A stretch of 64,000 nt of DNA, from contig BDIU01000382.1 in NCBI GenBank assembly GCA_002118135.1, forward strand, positions 1 through 64,000, read 5' to 3'. The notes below the pieces were generated by a model, which saw only the letters and a program-made list of their open reading frames with translations, ran no database searches and was not told the DNA's origin. Source of the DNA: Trebouxia sp. TZW2008. Its lineage: Eukaryota; Chlorophyta; Trebouxiophyceae; Trebouxiales; Trebouxiaceae. Positions 1 to 10,909 of this stretch are shown piece by piece (the stretch's first letter is position 1; every line of letters starts with the position of its first letter). A program made the position numbers and the translations under genes.

Positions 1-459
1 AAATAACGGCTAGACTGACCGTGACCCGCAGCACCCCGCACGTGTCCCGTCTATATCGTTACATGAAACCAACATTTTGAATAGACTTTGCAATGCAACG
101 CTAGCAGCGAGAGGAGGCACGACGCGAGAGCGATAGTGCGTCCGGGTACAGCAGCAGACCTGGTGCATTTGCGTTGCGTTCATTAGGCAGCAGACGCTAG
201 GCATGTGTACGAGCGGCAGCAGTGGGGAAGCGTAGCGGATGCCGGTTAAGCAGCTGCAGCATGCGTGTGCATCGACCCGTCACCAAAGTGTGCTACGCTG
301 AGCCTAGCTCTGCATATGTCACTCCTGCATAACTGACAGACATGCTGCTTCCAAACAACGTCAGCATGCATGCACAGAGGACGTGAGCAAGGAATGCCGT
401 CAAGCATCATTTTGAGTTTGAACTTGCTAAGCACCACTCGTACCAACGCGTTGGGTGCG
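1..459. other. Left-edge upstream region of the CAP gene
   Basis: No gene recognised. The short open frames here have no recognisable content. This stretch presumably holds the promoter and 5' leader of the CAP gene at 460. Confidence 0.4.
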
Positions 460-3027
460 ATGCACAGCACGTCAGAAGTATTCACGCAGCCAAGATAAAG
501 CAGCGTTTGCTGCTGAGTCTGGCTGCTGCCATTTACGCCTCATATGTATCTGGGCTGCCGCAGGTCCTGACGATTCCGCTCCTCGCGCTGCTGTTTGCTG
601 CTGTGAGCTTGGCACGCCCAAGCCCTGCTGTTGACCAGACCTACACACAGATCGGCTCCGCGCAAGAGTTCACCCTGCCCGCAGCGGACTGCGCTCTTAC
701 CACAGACGATCACGTTACCTGCTATAGCACCTCAGTGTACTCGCTCGTGTCTTGCTGCGACGGAACCGACCCTACCTCCACTTGCACCATCGGCTCAGGC
801 AATATAGCTTGCACAGCGGGCTCATTCCTAGCCTGCTGTCCAGCTAGCAACGTAGCTACAACACCCACAGCTACAACACCCTCAATTACAACACCCCCAG
901 CTATAACACCTTCGGCCCCTGAATCTGCACCAGCAGACGCCCCAGGCCCTTCCTCGCCTTCATACCAACAGGCTGCAGTTGCGCCTGCAGCAGAGCCCTC
1001 ACCTGATGTCTCATCCACAGCTGCAGCAGGGACGCCCGGCACACCTGGGAGTTCAAATGTCATCAGCGCTGCTGTTGCAACGTCAGCAAACCCAGCAGCA
1101 ACAACAACTGCACCTGTACCTGAGCTAACAGCTGGTGCAACAGAGGCGCCAACTCCTGAAGCAACTGCAGCACCTGTCCCAGAGGCGACGCCTGTTGTCA
1201 CGTCTGCAGCCTTGCCGCAAACAGTGGCGGGCTCAAGTCATGAGCCAGCAATTGCGCCCATAGAAAGTCCTGCCCCCGAAGTGGTTGTCGCTGCCACTCC
1301 TGAGCCCACACCTGCCCCTACAGCTGCCCCCACAGCTGCTGCGACAGCTGCACCTGAGCTGACGCCTGCCCCAACAGCTGCACCGACAACTGCAGCTACA
1401 GCTGCCCCTACACCTGAACCCACACCCGCCCCTACAGCTGCGCCTGTAGTTGAAGCCACCCCTGAAGCAACAGCGGCACCTGCTACAGCAGCTCCAGCAG
1501 AAGGGTCAGCATTTCAGGTGTGTGCTTGTCTTCATTTGTGCTCTTTTTCAGCGAGGACATATACGAAGTGTTGCTGGTGGGACAGCATGCATCTCACTGA
1601 CAGCTGCTCTAACAGAGGCTTAAGCGTTCCAGACGCAGGATTCATTTGCTGTATCTTCTCTGTTTCAGCCAGTATCTGGCAAGCCTCGCTGTGCGTGGCC
1701 ACTGCATGCGTTACAGTTGCTGCTGCATGCTGCTTTTGCATGCATTGACCGCAACAGATGCATTTGTGTGTGGAATATCACTGCATTGCCTGCAACTGCC
1801 CAAAAGACTTCACTGGATGTTGCTGCATGCATTGCTGTGGATGCAGCTTGACTGAAGTCTCTGCGAAGGATCCTGGTGAAAGATCATGTTCTGCCCTTTT
1901 GCCATGCTATATGCTAATGTTCCAGTTCTGGCTGTGACCTGAGCTACATTGATAACGGACTCCTGGGCTGCCTCTGTAGACAGAGGCTTCCGTTATGACG
2001 CCTAAAGGCGCAGACTTTTTATTTTCGTTTCTTGTTTCTTTTCTCATAGCAGACCGCACATTGACTGAGCTGCAAGCGTTTGTGTGCAGGCGGCAGTTGA
2101 CAAAGTCAACAACTACAGGGCGCTACACAGTGCAGCGCCCCTCACAGTCTCAGCTGAACTGGAGTCTTATGCACAATCGTGGGCTGACAAAGGGCAGTTT
2201 GTGCACAGCTACGGGGCCTATGGTAAGCGCCATTGACCTCAATTTGGGCTAGTATGTACAGACAATGACTGAGGACAGAATGCTGTGCAAACTGCATAGC
2301 TGTCATGAGCAGCATGCATTGGATTCTAGCATTGGCAACTGCAGTGCACCTGCAAGCACAAGATTGAGTGAGGATTCTCTCAAGGTGGGAATAAAGCATG
2401 TCAAGGGCTCTTGGCACAAGCACTTTGCATGTTTGACCCTGTCTGCTGAGCATCTTGCTGCTGTGTTGTGAGCAGCAGCTCTAATGCAGTCATAAGGCAG
2501 CAGCATGACAGTCGCCATCGGTTTTGAGTAAATTTGCTTGCAGGGTCTTATGAAGCCCATGCCTTTCACTGCCTCAGCTGTTCCTGTAATAGCACACTGC
2601 ACCAAGCCCTCTTGCTTGGAGGGTTACCATCGTTGACACGCAGCAAACCAATTTTCGTTCACTTGATGCATGAAAAGGCCAAGTCTTCTGCTAAAGTTCA
2701 TAGCCATGACTTTTCATCACCAAAAACTTTGAAAACGTTGCTGCAGGTGAGAACTTGGCTGAAGGCTATGGCTCTGGCTGGACATCAGCAACAGATGCAG
2801 CTTCTTCTTCAGTTGACTTGTGGTACAATGAAGACACTCAGTACAATTACAATGACCCTATATTCTCACTGGCGACTGGGCATTACACACAGCTTGTGTG
2901 GAAAGCGTCCACACAAATTGGGTTTGGTGCTTCATTGACGTCATCAGGGGAATGGCTTGTCGTAGCTGAATTTGACCCCCCAGGAAATGTCGAAGGCGAA
3001 TTTGCAGCAAATGTGCTGTCATCCTGA
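460..3027 (+). CDS. Secreted CAP/PR-1-like protein with Cys-rich head and Pro/Ala/Thr-rich linker
   Basis: Spliced model: 460-477, 564-1517, 2090-2222, 2747-3027 (1386 nt, 461 aa; phases close). A hydrophobic segment (LTIPLLALLFAAVSLA) gives a signal peptide. It is followed by a small Cys-rich domain, a long linker rich in TPAPTAAP-like repeats that resembles hydroxyproline-rich wall glycoproteins, and a C-terminal CAP domain from about residue 325. The four CAP cavity residues are visible: His in FVHSYG (~363), Glu in GENLAEG (~370), Glu in WYNE (~397) and His in GHYTQLVW (~414). CAP proteins are secreted and usually bind sterols or lipids, or act at the wall. The first exon is the weak point: the large exon has no in-frame ATG, so I join ATG 460 (MHSTSE) to the acceptor at 563. 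The intron 1518-2089 and the intron 2223-2746 carry no recognised gene. The family call is firm; the role is inferred. Confidence 0.85.
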
Positions 3028-3859
3028 TGTGTGTGCATCTGTTCAACTTGCAGAGCTGGGGTCTCACTGGGGTCTTGCAGCACGGGAGTGTGTGATGTCG
3101 TGTCGCAAGTGGTACTGAGCTGCACTGCTTTGGCTTGTATGTCGTGCAGATGTACTAAGCCAAAGTTGTGCACACGTAAATTGTACAGTGACCAGTAGTA
3201 TCCAACATGTCACCTTAGTTAGTTGCTGCAGTTTAGTGGTCCGTTGCTGTAGAACAGTAGTGAAATAAGTTCTTTCTTCCAAGATCCCCCCTACATTTTG
3301 GTTTTGCTTCGAAATGAGTATTTTGGCCTGTTCAGTTCTGCATTTTGCCCAACAATGTCAAAAAGTATGCCCATTGCAAGGACCATCAGCTGCAGCTGAA
3401 TAACGCGCTTGATGTCAAATAAGGAGTCAACAAAGAGTGCAAGCTTTGCAGAGGGATGTAGCTGGAATGCATGATCACTTTAATCGAACTTGACAAAAGC
3501 TTTGACATGACAAGCTAGATGCAGGCACAGGCACTCCTGCTTTAGTATGTAGCCATGTTTACCGACCTTTCAGTTGAGCAGCTGACAGCAAGTTGAAGTA
3601 TTCTTTTCAAGCCAATAAAGTGACTCATCTTCGCCTCATGCATTGTCCATCATTCTGTCATGACCGGTTGCGGGCCTCCTATTGCTCCTGCTCATTGCCA
3701 TATCATGTGCACACTAGCGAGTCATCAGCAAAAGCCAAAGCCTTCAACTTGATAGGATACCAGATGAAGCATGGAGCAAAGCTTGCATGCCGTCCAGTCA
3801 TCAGGTGTCTGCTACTGAGATGTGAAGGCTTTGCCTAAAAGCTTGAAAATGGCAGGGTG
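3028..3859. other. Intergenic region between convergent genes
   Basis: Lies between the CAP stop (+) and the distal alternative stop of the 2OG oxygenase (-). Nothing coding is recognised. It must contain both 3' UTRs and polyadenylation sites, but I could not place them. Confidence 0.5.
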
Positions 3860-3932
3860 CTATGCAAAGCCCTTCTTCGCTTTGCTTGGCGCTTTGCCTT
3901 TTGCAGGCTTGCCCTTGCCACCCTTCTTTCTC
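3860..3932 (-). other. Alternative 3'-terminal coding exon of the 2OG oxygenase
   Basis: The acceptor CTGCAG precedes an exon that joins the AG-ending (phase 2) exon at 4887 to give SSR-RKKGGKGKPAKGK and a TAG at 3860-3862. The nearer terminal exon 4474-4399 uses the same phase and gives SSR-FWSPMLTGMN ending KKRRKS and TAA. Both tails are strongly basic. Without transcripts I cannot say whether one, the other or both are used. Confidence 0.55.
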
Positions 3933-6900
3933 CTGCAGGCGTAAACAACTTAGGCTAAACTGACTGCCTTACAACACACCATCTGATACAATTTTCAAGC
4001 TTCAACTTCAAACTTGGGACCACTTGTTGCTTGATGCTCAGCACATGTGGTTGGCAAGCCACAGCGCAGCTGCAGCTCAGTTTGCAGTACAATACAGATG
4101 CAGCAGCATCAGCAGTACAATCTATACTCTGTGCGGAATTGTGCGGCATATGCATCAGCTTAGGTGTGAGTGGTGTAACAGATACTCTTAAGCCCAAGTG
4201 ACGTCTGAGTCTCCACCAAACCATCTGAAACACTGATTGAGCAGCTTAACCCTGGCTGCTGAAACCTAGCCTAGCATGCAGTCAGCATCACAGTCAACAG
4301 AAACATGCCAAGCTATAATCAGCTGCAATCTGCAAAGATGAACATGTGCTGGCGTCAAGTCAACAGATGGAGCCCTGTGCAGAATTAGCATTTCTGCATT
4401 AGCTTTTACGCCTTTTCTTTGGTCCACGCTCTGTAGAAGGAATGTTCATGCCTGTCAGCATGGGCGACCAAAATCTGCTGAAGTGTTGCACACTTGGAGT
4501 GCACATCAAGCAGAACTACCTGCTAGAAAACATTCCTGCCTGCACTTGACCAAGTATGGCTTGAAACTCAGCCACAGAAGAGGAAGAGGAAGAGGCAGAA
4601 CCTAGAGAAGAGCTTGACAGGGCTGATAGCTGACCATTGGTTGTGCACCATGTATCGGCATCATGTAACATGCATCAACAGAAGCACCTGCTAGAAAAGA
4701 TTCTGGCCTCTAGATCACCAACTATGGCTTGACACTAAGCCACAGAAGAGCAAGAGGCAGACCCTGGAGCAAATCTTGAAGGGGCTTGTAGCTGACTATT
4801 TGTCATGCACCATGTGTCATGCATCATGGATGTTATGTATCAACTAATGACAATGCATCATGGATGTTATGTATCAACTAAAGCACCTGCTAGAGAAGAT
4901 TCTGGCTTCTAGATCACCATCGTCCATGGCTTCAGATTTGGCAGCAGAAGATGAAGAGACAGATCTTGAAGGGGCTGCTAGCTGACTAGGGGCTGCTCGG
5001 GGATTCCCTCCAGCAATCCAGACTTGGGTCACCCACTTTACCGTCTCTGGGCTCTGAGCAGTGTGTATTGTCCTGCAGAAACATGTGACATCAGCTATAT
5101 ATACAATAGTCTGTCAATGCACACAACAGTATTGTGGACACAAGAGTCCGCTGACACAACATGCCTTATCATAGCTAGTGTGAAAATTTCTGGAGACTCG
5201 AGAGAAACATGCTTTCATACAGGGAGGGCGTGACAGTCTGTTCTGTAGCCACCCAGAGAGTGTTAAGCCATGACCCTCAACTGCCATGATGTATGCAAGA
5301 CAGACAGTGTGTTGCTAGCCAAGCTGAAACGGCGCATACACACCTGGAATCTGCTGTACCACTTGACAAGACTGGAAAAAAGAGGGGAGCTTGGCCGACC
5401 AGGTCCAATAACCACAACAGCCACAATGCGGAATTGGTGTCAGGAAAACAAATTAACGACACCATAGTGCTAAGTTACGTTTAAGTGCAGCTTCATCACC
5501 TGGGATCTGGGGTGCCATCTGAAAAAGCTGGGAAGAAGAGGAGTGCCTTGCCAATCTCAGGCTGTATGCTGACATTCAAACGTCCAAAATGCGTTGCGCC
5601 GCCGCTTTGGACGCTATTCAAATACACCAGCAGAGTTGCCTGCCGCTGGAAACGGTTTTCCCAGACAAAATTGGGCGGGAAGGCATCCTGCAGCAACGCA
5701 TTTTCAAACTCTTTCTCCTGAAGCACAGGGTGACATTGTTCAGGCAGAGAGGAGGGTATTGTCATCTGATTGATTTTGGGCAGAACGGTATTTGCAGTTA
5801 CGATGGCAATGATAGCGCCCTCGTGCCTCACCAACTTAATATGTAAGCGTTTGCAATGGTGGCTTGCACTGCATGATGGATGCAAGTGAACATTGTGACT
5901 GCAAGCAGTTCCGCGTCATGATTGCATAAGACCCAAGGTGAAGTGTAGCTTGTGCTCCAAGGAGTGCTGATCAGGTTGGTAGCAAGCCACTTGCAAGCTT
6001 TGAGACCAGTAGTGACATACACTGGGTTGCGTGCAACTGAGCACAGTGACTGCATGCACATGATAGACGGCATGCCATTGAACCAGATCAAAAGAGCATT
6101 GTACCTATCCAGAAAATGTTGACCAGGCTGGGGGCAAGCCGCTTGCAAGCCCATTCACAATTTCACAGAGCTCACGCAGGCAATGATGGCATGCAAGTAA
6201 ACATGAGATGCAATTTACCTCATGCTCCAAGAAGTGTTGACCAGGTTGGTAGCAAGCCACTTGCAAGCTCTCAAAACAGAACTGGCCAGGTGGGGGGAGC
6301 TGTCCAGGTGTGGTCCAGCTTCCTGCAGAAACTTGAGTGCTTTCAGCACAGCTGGAAGAACACACCTAAGGCATGCGCTCAAAGGAGTTGTCCATGATTC
6401 ATTGACAAATTCAACAATCGATCCCGACTTCAGCTGAGAAATAGGTGAGTATAGCATTTTGGGTCGATGCAACCTGTGTTATGTTAAAACAGGCAACTAA
6501 CAGTCCTGTTGCTGCCTGTGCAAAGGTCTTGACAGCAACATGACGACACGAGAAGCAGCCGCACTTATGCCAAGAAGCTGCTGAATGACTGATGGCTGTG
6601 TCAACGTTACTGATGACATAATACTGTTCTTAATGTTGTGTATTTAGTTGATGTCATATTCTGAACGTACCTACGTCCAGGAGCTGCTGAGCCTTTGCCT
6701 GAAGCTGCAGAACCATAGGCTGCAGATCTGGGTGTTGCTGAACGACTGATGGCTCTATTAGTACTGAGGAGCTTGTGCGTCTCTCATTGACGCTCACTGC
6801 ACCACTTTCAGCATTGCCCTCTCCTATTTTGGATTGCTTCATCAGACCTGCGGAAGGACAAAGGATGGTTGAAACAGCAAGTTGCTACAGTCGTGAAGTA

Positions 6901-8695
6901 GACTTCTGGTCTCAACTTTGCGACTCTGCAAATTTGTGGGTTGTGTCATTGCAAGTACAAACTGTGCTGAGCTTGTACGCCCCTCGTTGACGCTCACTGC
7001 ACCATGTTCAGCATTGCCCTCTCCTATTTTGGACTGCTTCATGAGACCTGCGACATTGCATAATCTAAATGGGGAGGCAATTTCTTAGGTTTGTGAAGCA
7101 CCGCCATCTTGGCTATGTCTTTCTCAGATTGCAAGCCAACTTTGGACTGCTTCCTGAGACCTGCACAACTACAAAGAATAGTTGAAAACAGCAATTTCTT
7201 TCCAGGCGTTACTGCATTGGCTTTGTGGGTTTTGCCCACAGATTGATTACAGACTGATGTGGCTGCAAGTGTAGGCAGTGCTGAGCTGCTGTGTTGCCAA
7301 AAGGGTCATACCTACGGTAATTTCTTGACATCAGGAAGCTCTTGATGCAAGGACAGTGCAACTGGGAATCAAGCACTACCTTCTGTCTACAGCGGTAGTT
7401 TTGAGTAGGAACAATTCAATACCAAGGACACTTGTCTTGGTGACCAATGTAGCCATTATATTGAGAGATTGCTGTACAATCCCAGCATTGACTTTCTCCA
7501 ACTGCTGTTGAGGCCTGCAGCAATGGAGTTGTTTTGGGTTCCAAGAAATGCTAAGCTACTGCCAACTGATCACAGCATGATGCAGCGCATGCTGTGTTGC
7601 AGCACACTTACCTTGTCAGTCTGCAACTTGGTGGCAGATCAACGATTGACGGAAAGGACATCACCAGGGTCGGCTTGACACAATTCCTGAGTGCCAAGTT
7701 TGGCGATGGTGTCTGGGCAAGGGCGATTGTTTGAGCTGCTGTGCTTATGGTGCATTTCACGCATGTCAAACTACTGCGTCAAGGTATGTGGCATGCAAAG
7801 ATGTATGCCTCAACTGTATGTTGTAGCAGTGCTCACGCTAGATTGCAGGCATTTGTGCAGCAAGACACTTGTGCAGGTCAACAGAGATTGCATACAGAGA
7901 TGTACCATTGTATGCTATAAAGAGCTCAAGCTAGACTGCAGGCATGTTGGCAGCAAAAGACTTGTGCAGGTCAACAGGGATTGCCTTCTGAAATTATGAA
8001 GTGCACCTGTTGCCTGAGCAGCATCTGCCAATTGTTTGCATTCATCAGCTGTCATGAAATTGTCTATGGTCAGCACAGGTGGCTCCAAGCATTGCATCCT
8101 GACGCCTGGCTGCTGTAGATTCACTGGCAAGTAGTCTTGCGTCAAGCCTCTGGCCAATGCTTGCTGATCATACAGATTCTGCTGTGCTGCAGGGATGCCG
8201 CCGTTCTGAACGTGGCTCTTGTCAATGTGGGTCACAGTGCTGCGCAGCTGGGACTTCAAAGCATTGCTGGAGCCAGGAGGCGGGTAAGCCGGGTCAGGGC
8301 GGGAGTGAGGCTGTTTATCTGGTCTGCAGAACCATAGCTTTCGCTGCTGAGCAAGCCATAGAGCGATACGACGCAGGCCTCTGCAGTGACATTGAACGGC
8401 ATGCTCACGATGTTCTTGAGCGCTCCCTTCTGGCGAAATGACCGCCGGACGCTGGCGTGCTCGACAAAAGACCTTCGGGGTCCCATGTGGCAGTCTCGGG
8501 TGCAGGTGTGATCGCAGGTATCTGTGCTTGCTTGCTGCTATCCGCCCGTACTTGACTGGACGCGAGCTTGCGCGCCCTTTGCCTCACAACGTGTGCAAGC
8601 TGACGCGTAGCAGGCCAAGCGGGTGGAGCCTGAGGATGGGCAGTGTGGCGATGTTGGCAGCCGCCGCTGGACAGGGGCAATGCGGCGTGCGGCAT
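3860..8695 (-). CDS. Prolyl 4-hydroxylase-like 2-oxoglutarate/Fe(II) oxygenase
   Basis: Exons in transcript order: 8695-8409, 8323-8007, 6847-6671, 6322-6219, 5687-5500, 5072-4887, then terminal exon 4474-4399 (444 aa) or, in the same phase, 3932-3860 (443 aa). The catalytic fold is complete: PPVLTIDNFMTADEC start, RRTSSSVL segment, YQPGQHFLEHEDAFPP carrying the HxD iron ligands (H294, D296, split across an intron), FQRQATLLVYLN, GKALLFFPAFSDGTPD, then the distal iron ligand H361 in RTIHTAQ and the likely 2-oxoglutarate-binding K370 in TVKWVTQVWI. This matches the P4H alpha-subunit family, which hydroxylates peptidyl proline. Unusual points are the lack of a clear signal anchor at the N terminus, a Ser-rich extension after the domain, and Lys/Arg-rich tails (GPKKRRKS or RKKGGKGKPAKG) that look like nuclear localisation or nucleic-acid-binding tails. 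Four of its exons have tandem copies nearby. Substrate unknown. Confidence 0.88.
4520..4786 (-). repeat. Two tandem copies of the oxygenase Ser-rich exon
   Basis: Copies of the 3' part of exon 4887-5072 lie at about 4688-4786 and 4520-4634. Each keeps a CAG acceptor-like start (CAG|CTA..) and the TTTTCTAGCAG|GT donor. The 4520-4634 copy is open in the parental frame (SASSSSSSVAEFQ, ending MFSSR). The 4688-4786 copy has an in-frame TAG. They could be cassette exons or decaying duplicates. Confidence 0.75.
5344..5402 (-). repeat. Decayed copy of the oxygenase core exon 3' end
   Basis: On the minus strand this reads GQAPLFFPVLSSGTADSR followed by GTGTGT, clearly derived from GKALLFFPAFSDGTPDPR at the end of exon 5500-5687, donor included. 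It lies in the next intron, on the donor side of its parent. Confidence 0.75.
5955..6160 (-). repeat. Two copies of the oxygenase HxD exon 3' end
   Basis: Minus-strand reading gives LQAACPQPGQHFLD (about 6110-6160) and LQVACYQPDQHSLEHK (about 5955-6010), both derived from LQVACYQPGQHFLEHE of exon 6219-6322. The lower copy has lost the GT donor. Confidence 0.75.
6960..7175 (-). repeat. Copies of the oxygenase third exon 5' end
   Basis: Minus-strand copies start at about 7047 (GLMKQSKIGEGNAEHGAVSV, with an intact CGCAG acceptor) and 7160 (GLRKQSKVG, with a TGCAG acceptor). The real exon starts at 6847 with GLMKQSKIGEGNAESGAVSV. Flanking intron sequence is duplicated with them. A weaker fourth start may lie near 7510. 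Confidence 0.75.
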
Positions 8696-8870
8696 CTCGT
8701 CTCAGCTCGATGAATGGCAGATGCTTGCGGTGCAGTTGGCACTTAAGCAGTGCGTGACGTTTGGATGAAAGTGAAAGGTTACACGAGCTGCCTGAGCTGT
8801 AAAGAGCAATTATATCTTGCTAATTTGGGCACACAGACATGCAATTGGGCAATCCTGTCTCACCTCCCAT

Positions 8871-8942
8871 GGGCAATTGGTCTAGTGGTATGATTCCCGC
8901 TTAGGGTGCGGGAGGTCCGGAGTTCAATTCTCCGATTGCCCC
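8871..8942 (+). tRNA. tRNA-Pro (anticodon AGG)
   Basis: 72 nt cloverleaf: acceptor GGGCAAT pairs with ATTGCCC, discriminator C, anticodon stem CCCGC/GCGGG around the loop TTAGGGT (anticodon AGG), and T arm CGGAG-TTCAATT-CTCCG. B-box GGTTC-like sequence is present as AGTTCAATTCT. No intron. It sits in the short gap between the divergent oxygenase (-) and dirigent-like (+) genes. Confidence 0.97.
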
Positions 8943-9113
8943 TTCGCTTTTGCTTTTGTCATCATTCTTCTTATGCATCCTTTCGAACAGCTTCAGACAC
9001 AGCTTCCCTGAGTGGCGAGGACAGTCGAGTAGCGATTCCGAGCAAAAGCCTCGCGAACTACATGCCACCACAAGACTTGGTCGGGCCTGACCGGCTCTTA
9101 ACGTGTCGACATC

Positions 9114-10719
9114 ATGACGGCTTCTTGTCCCGTGCGCAGTTTTGCCTCGAAAGGCTTTGTTCTGATCTTTGCGGCTCTGCAGATGCTTACATCTGCGTCA
9201 GCTGCAGTACAGGTCATTGAAGGCTATGCATACAGAGGTGCCAGCTACGATGCCACGAACCCCGCCGATTCAAAGCCTACACCTGCGCACAACTTGACCG
9301 CCGGCAACGTCTATGTGTCGGATCTGCTCATCACTTCGCAAAGTACCAACGCAACCATCGGAGAAGCGCTGGGCTACTGTGTGGTTCTGCGGAACGGTGG
9401 TCCAAATATGTGTCAGCTGACATTGCAGCTGCCTTCTGGTACCGTGCAGGTATGCAGGCCCAGCAAGAGAAGCGACTTGTCTCACACTCATTGCAGTGTA
9501 GCCTAATTTTTTGTGTTGGAAGCAATATTTGCCAAATGTGAGCTTGTCAGGGACACACATACCAACAGAGATTTCAATGACAATGATTTCAGCCTATGCC
9601 ACATCTTATAGCCAATCCCTTGCTGTACTGACATGACACGACATGCCAGTTGAACACCACATTGTATGTAGACTGGCCAGTGGTCAATTCACTTGAAAGC
9701 CCAAAAATAATTCTGTTGCATGTATACATTGCATGTCTACATACCCTGCAAGATTAACTTATCTTTCTCTTCTGATCCTGATCTCAATTCTACAAGACTT
9801 ATGCACAAGTTGCAAGTTAGCATGCAAATTGCACAGCATGGTTCAGTGATGTTAGCTTACATGCAAATCGGGTGCTATCCCAAGAGCAATGCATGTTGCT
9901 CAAAATGCAGTTTAATGGACTACTGGAGTCCTCCGTTGGCAACCCCAGCAACTCTTCCAATGGGTTCACAGCAGTCCAACCCTTCGCCATCACTGGAGGT
10001 GAGTCTTGATTCACCATTACTAAGATGCATAGCTTTGCATTTTGCATGCACAGTGACTTCGCTTTGTAACAACTGCTTTGCTCACTGAGAAAGTTGTCCT
10101 TACATCAAACTGTTCTTACTCAAAAATACCAGTGCAGTCAGAATGCAGAGCCTGATTCCCAACTGCATTGTGCTTACATTGAGTGTCCTGAAAAACAGAA
10201 GCTACTGTATATGCACACATATACAGCACCTGAGCATCTCATGAGAGACAATGCCTGAGCCCTCACAGTAGCCTGGCAATCAGCCTCAAACGGCATAATG
10301 TGAGTGTGACAGATTAGACTACAACCTCAGAAGGTAGCATGTAAATCGCCTTGTAAGCACAGCCACCGGCATTCCTCTTCCCAACATGACCAGTCAATGC
10401 TGCCGACTATCACAGTGAGCTGTATGAACCAGAAAGATAAGCTAAAATTCATGGGCAAACTTGCATCACTTGCTTGATTTGTCACAAGATTGCACAAAGT
10501 CATGACCTCTGAGCGATGACCAGTCTTTATCCAGATATGACAAGACATCATTTTAGTACAAGTCTTAGTGACCAAGACAAACTGAAAGATCATAGCCCAG
10601 ACGCAAGTTGTGGTATCATGCTTGATGCAGGCACTGGTTTGTACACTGGAGCAAAAGGCTACTTTCAGCAGATCGCAACTGAACCCAATAAGACCATAGG
10701 CTCTCCTCTTGACGAGTAA
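9114..10719 (+). CDS. Secreted dirigent/allene-oxide-cyclase-like barrel protein
   Basis: Exons 9114-9449, 9911-9998, 10631-10719 (513 nt, 170 aa, phases close, stop TAA). The N terminus has a signal peptide (FVLIFAALQMLTSASA). The body has the features of the AOC/dirigent barrel superfamily: early strand VQVIEGYAY, a YVSDLLITSQSTN strand, GEALGYCVVL, GPNMCQLTLQLPSG, then FAITGG-TGLYTGAKGYF, the family's glycine-rich turn. Dirigent proteins steer phenoxy-radical coupling and AOCs cyclise an oxylipin. Which activity applies, if either, cannot be read from the sequence; a small extracellular barrel protein is the safe statement. The intron 9999-10630 contains one MITE-like element, and another starts 12 nt after the stop. 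Confidence 0.78.
10051..10207. mobile_element. Pogo/Tigger-like MITE, copy 1
   Basis: Starts CAGTGACTTCGCTTTGTAAC and ends ..GAAGCTACTG|TA. About 157 bp, clearly related over its length to the copies at 10732 and 61809. The left flank is CA rather than TA, so this copy is the least well preserved. Lies in the last intron of the dirigent-like gene. Confidence 0.6.
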
Positions 10720-10731
10720 GTCACAGTACTA

Positions 10732-10907
10732 CAGTAACCTCTCTTTGTAACAACTGCTTTGATTCCCAAAAAACCTGTCCTTATATCAAAACTGTCCTGA
10801 CTCAGGGGTGACGCTGCAGTCAGAACGCAGTGGTTGCCTACAAATTGCATTGTCATTGTCCCTGAGCATGTCCTCACATCAAATGTCCTCACAAAGAGAA
10901 GATACTG
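10732..10907. mobile_element. Pogo/Tigger-like MITE, copy 2
   Basis: TA|CAGTAACCTCTCTTTGTAA at the left and its imperfect inverted match ..CACAAAGAGAAGATACTG|TA at the right. 176 bp between TA dinucleotides, no coding capacity. It begins 12 nt after the stop of the dirigent-like gene, so it probably forms part of the 3' UTR, and it brings a TGTAA that could serve as a chlorophyte-type poly(A) signal. Confidence 0.7.
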
Positions 10908-10909
10908 TA

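Noticed and set aside
722..1459. Long antisense frames rich in Val/Ala/Gly opposite the CAP gene
   Set aside because: They are mirror frames of the Pro/Ala/Thr repeat on the plus strand.
8256..8486. Minus-strand frame MGPRRSFVEHASVRRSF as the start of the oxygenase
   Set aside because: The frame does not reach the oxygenase domain; ATG 8695 with a GTGAGC donor at 8408 and CTGCAG acceptor at 8324 closes in phase and is preferred.
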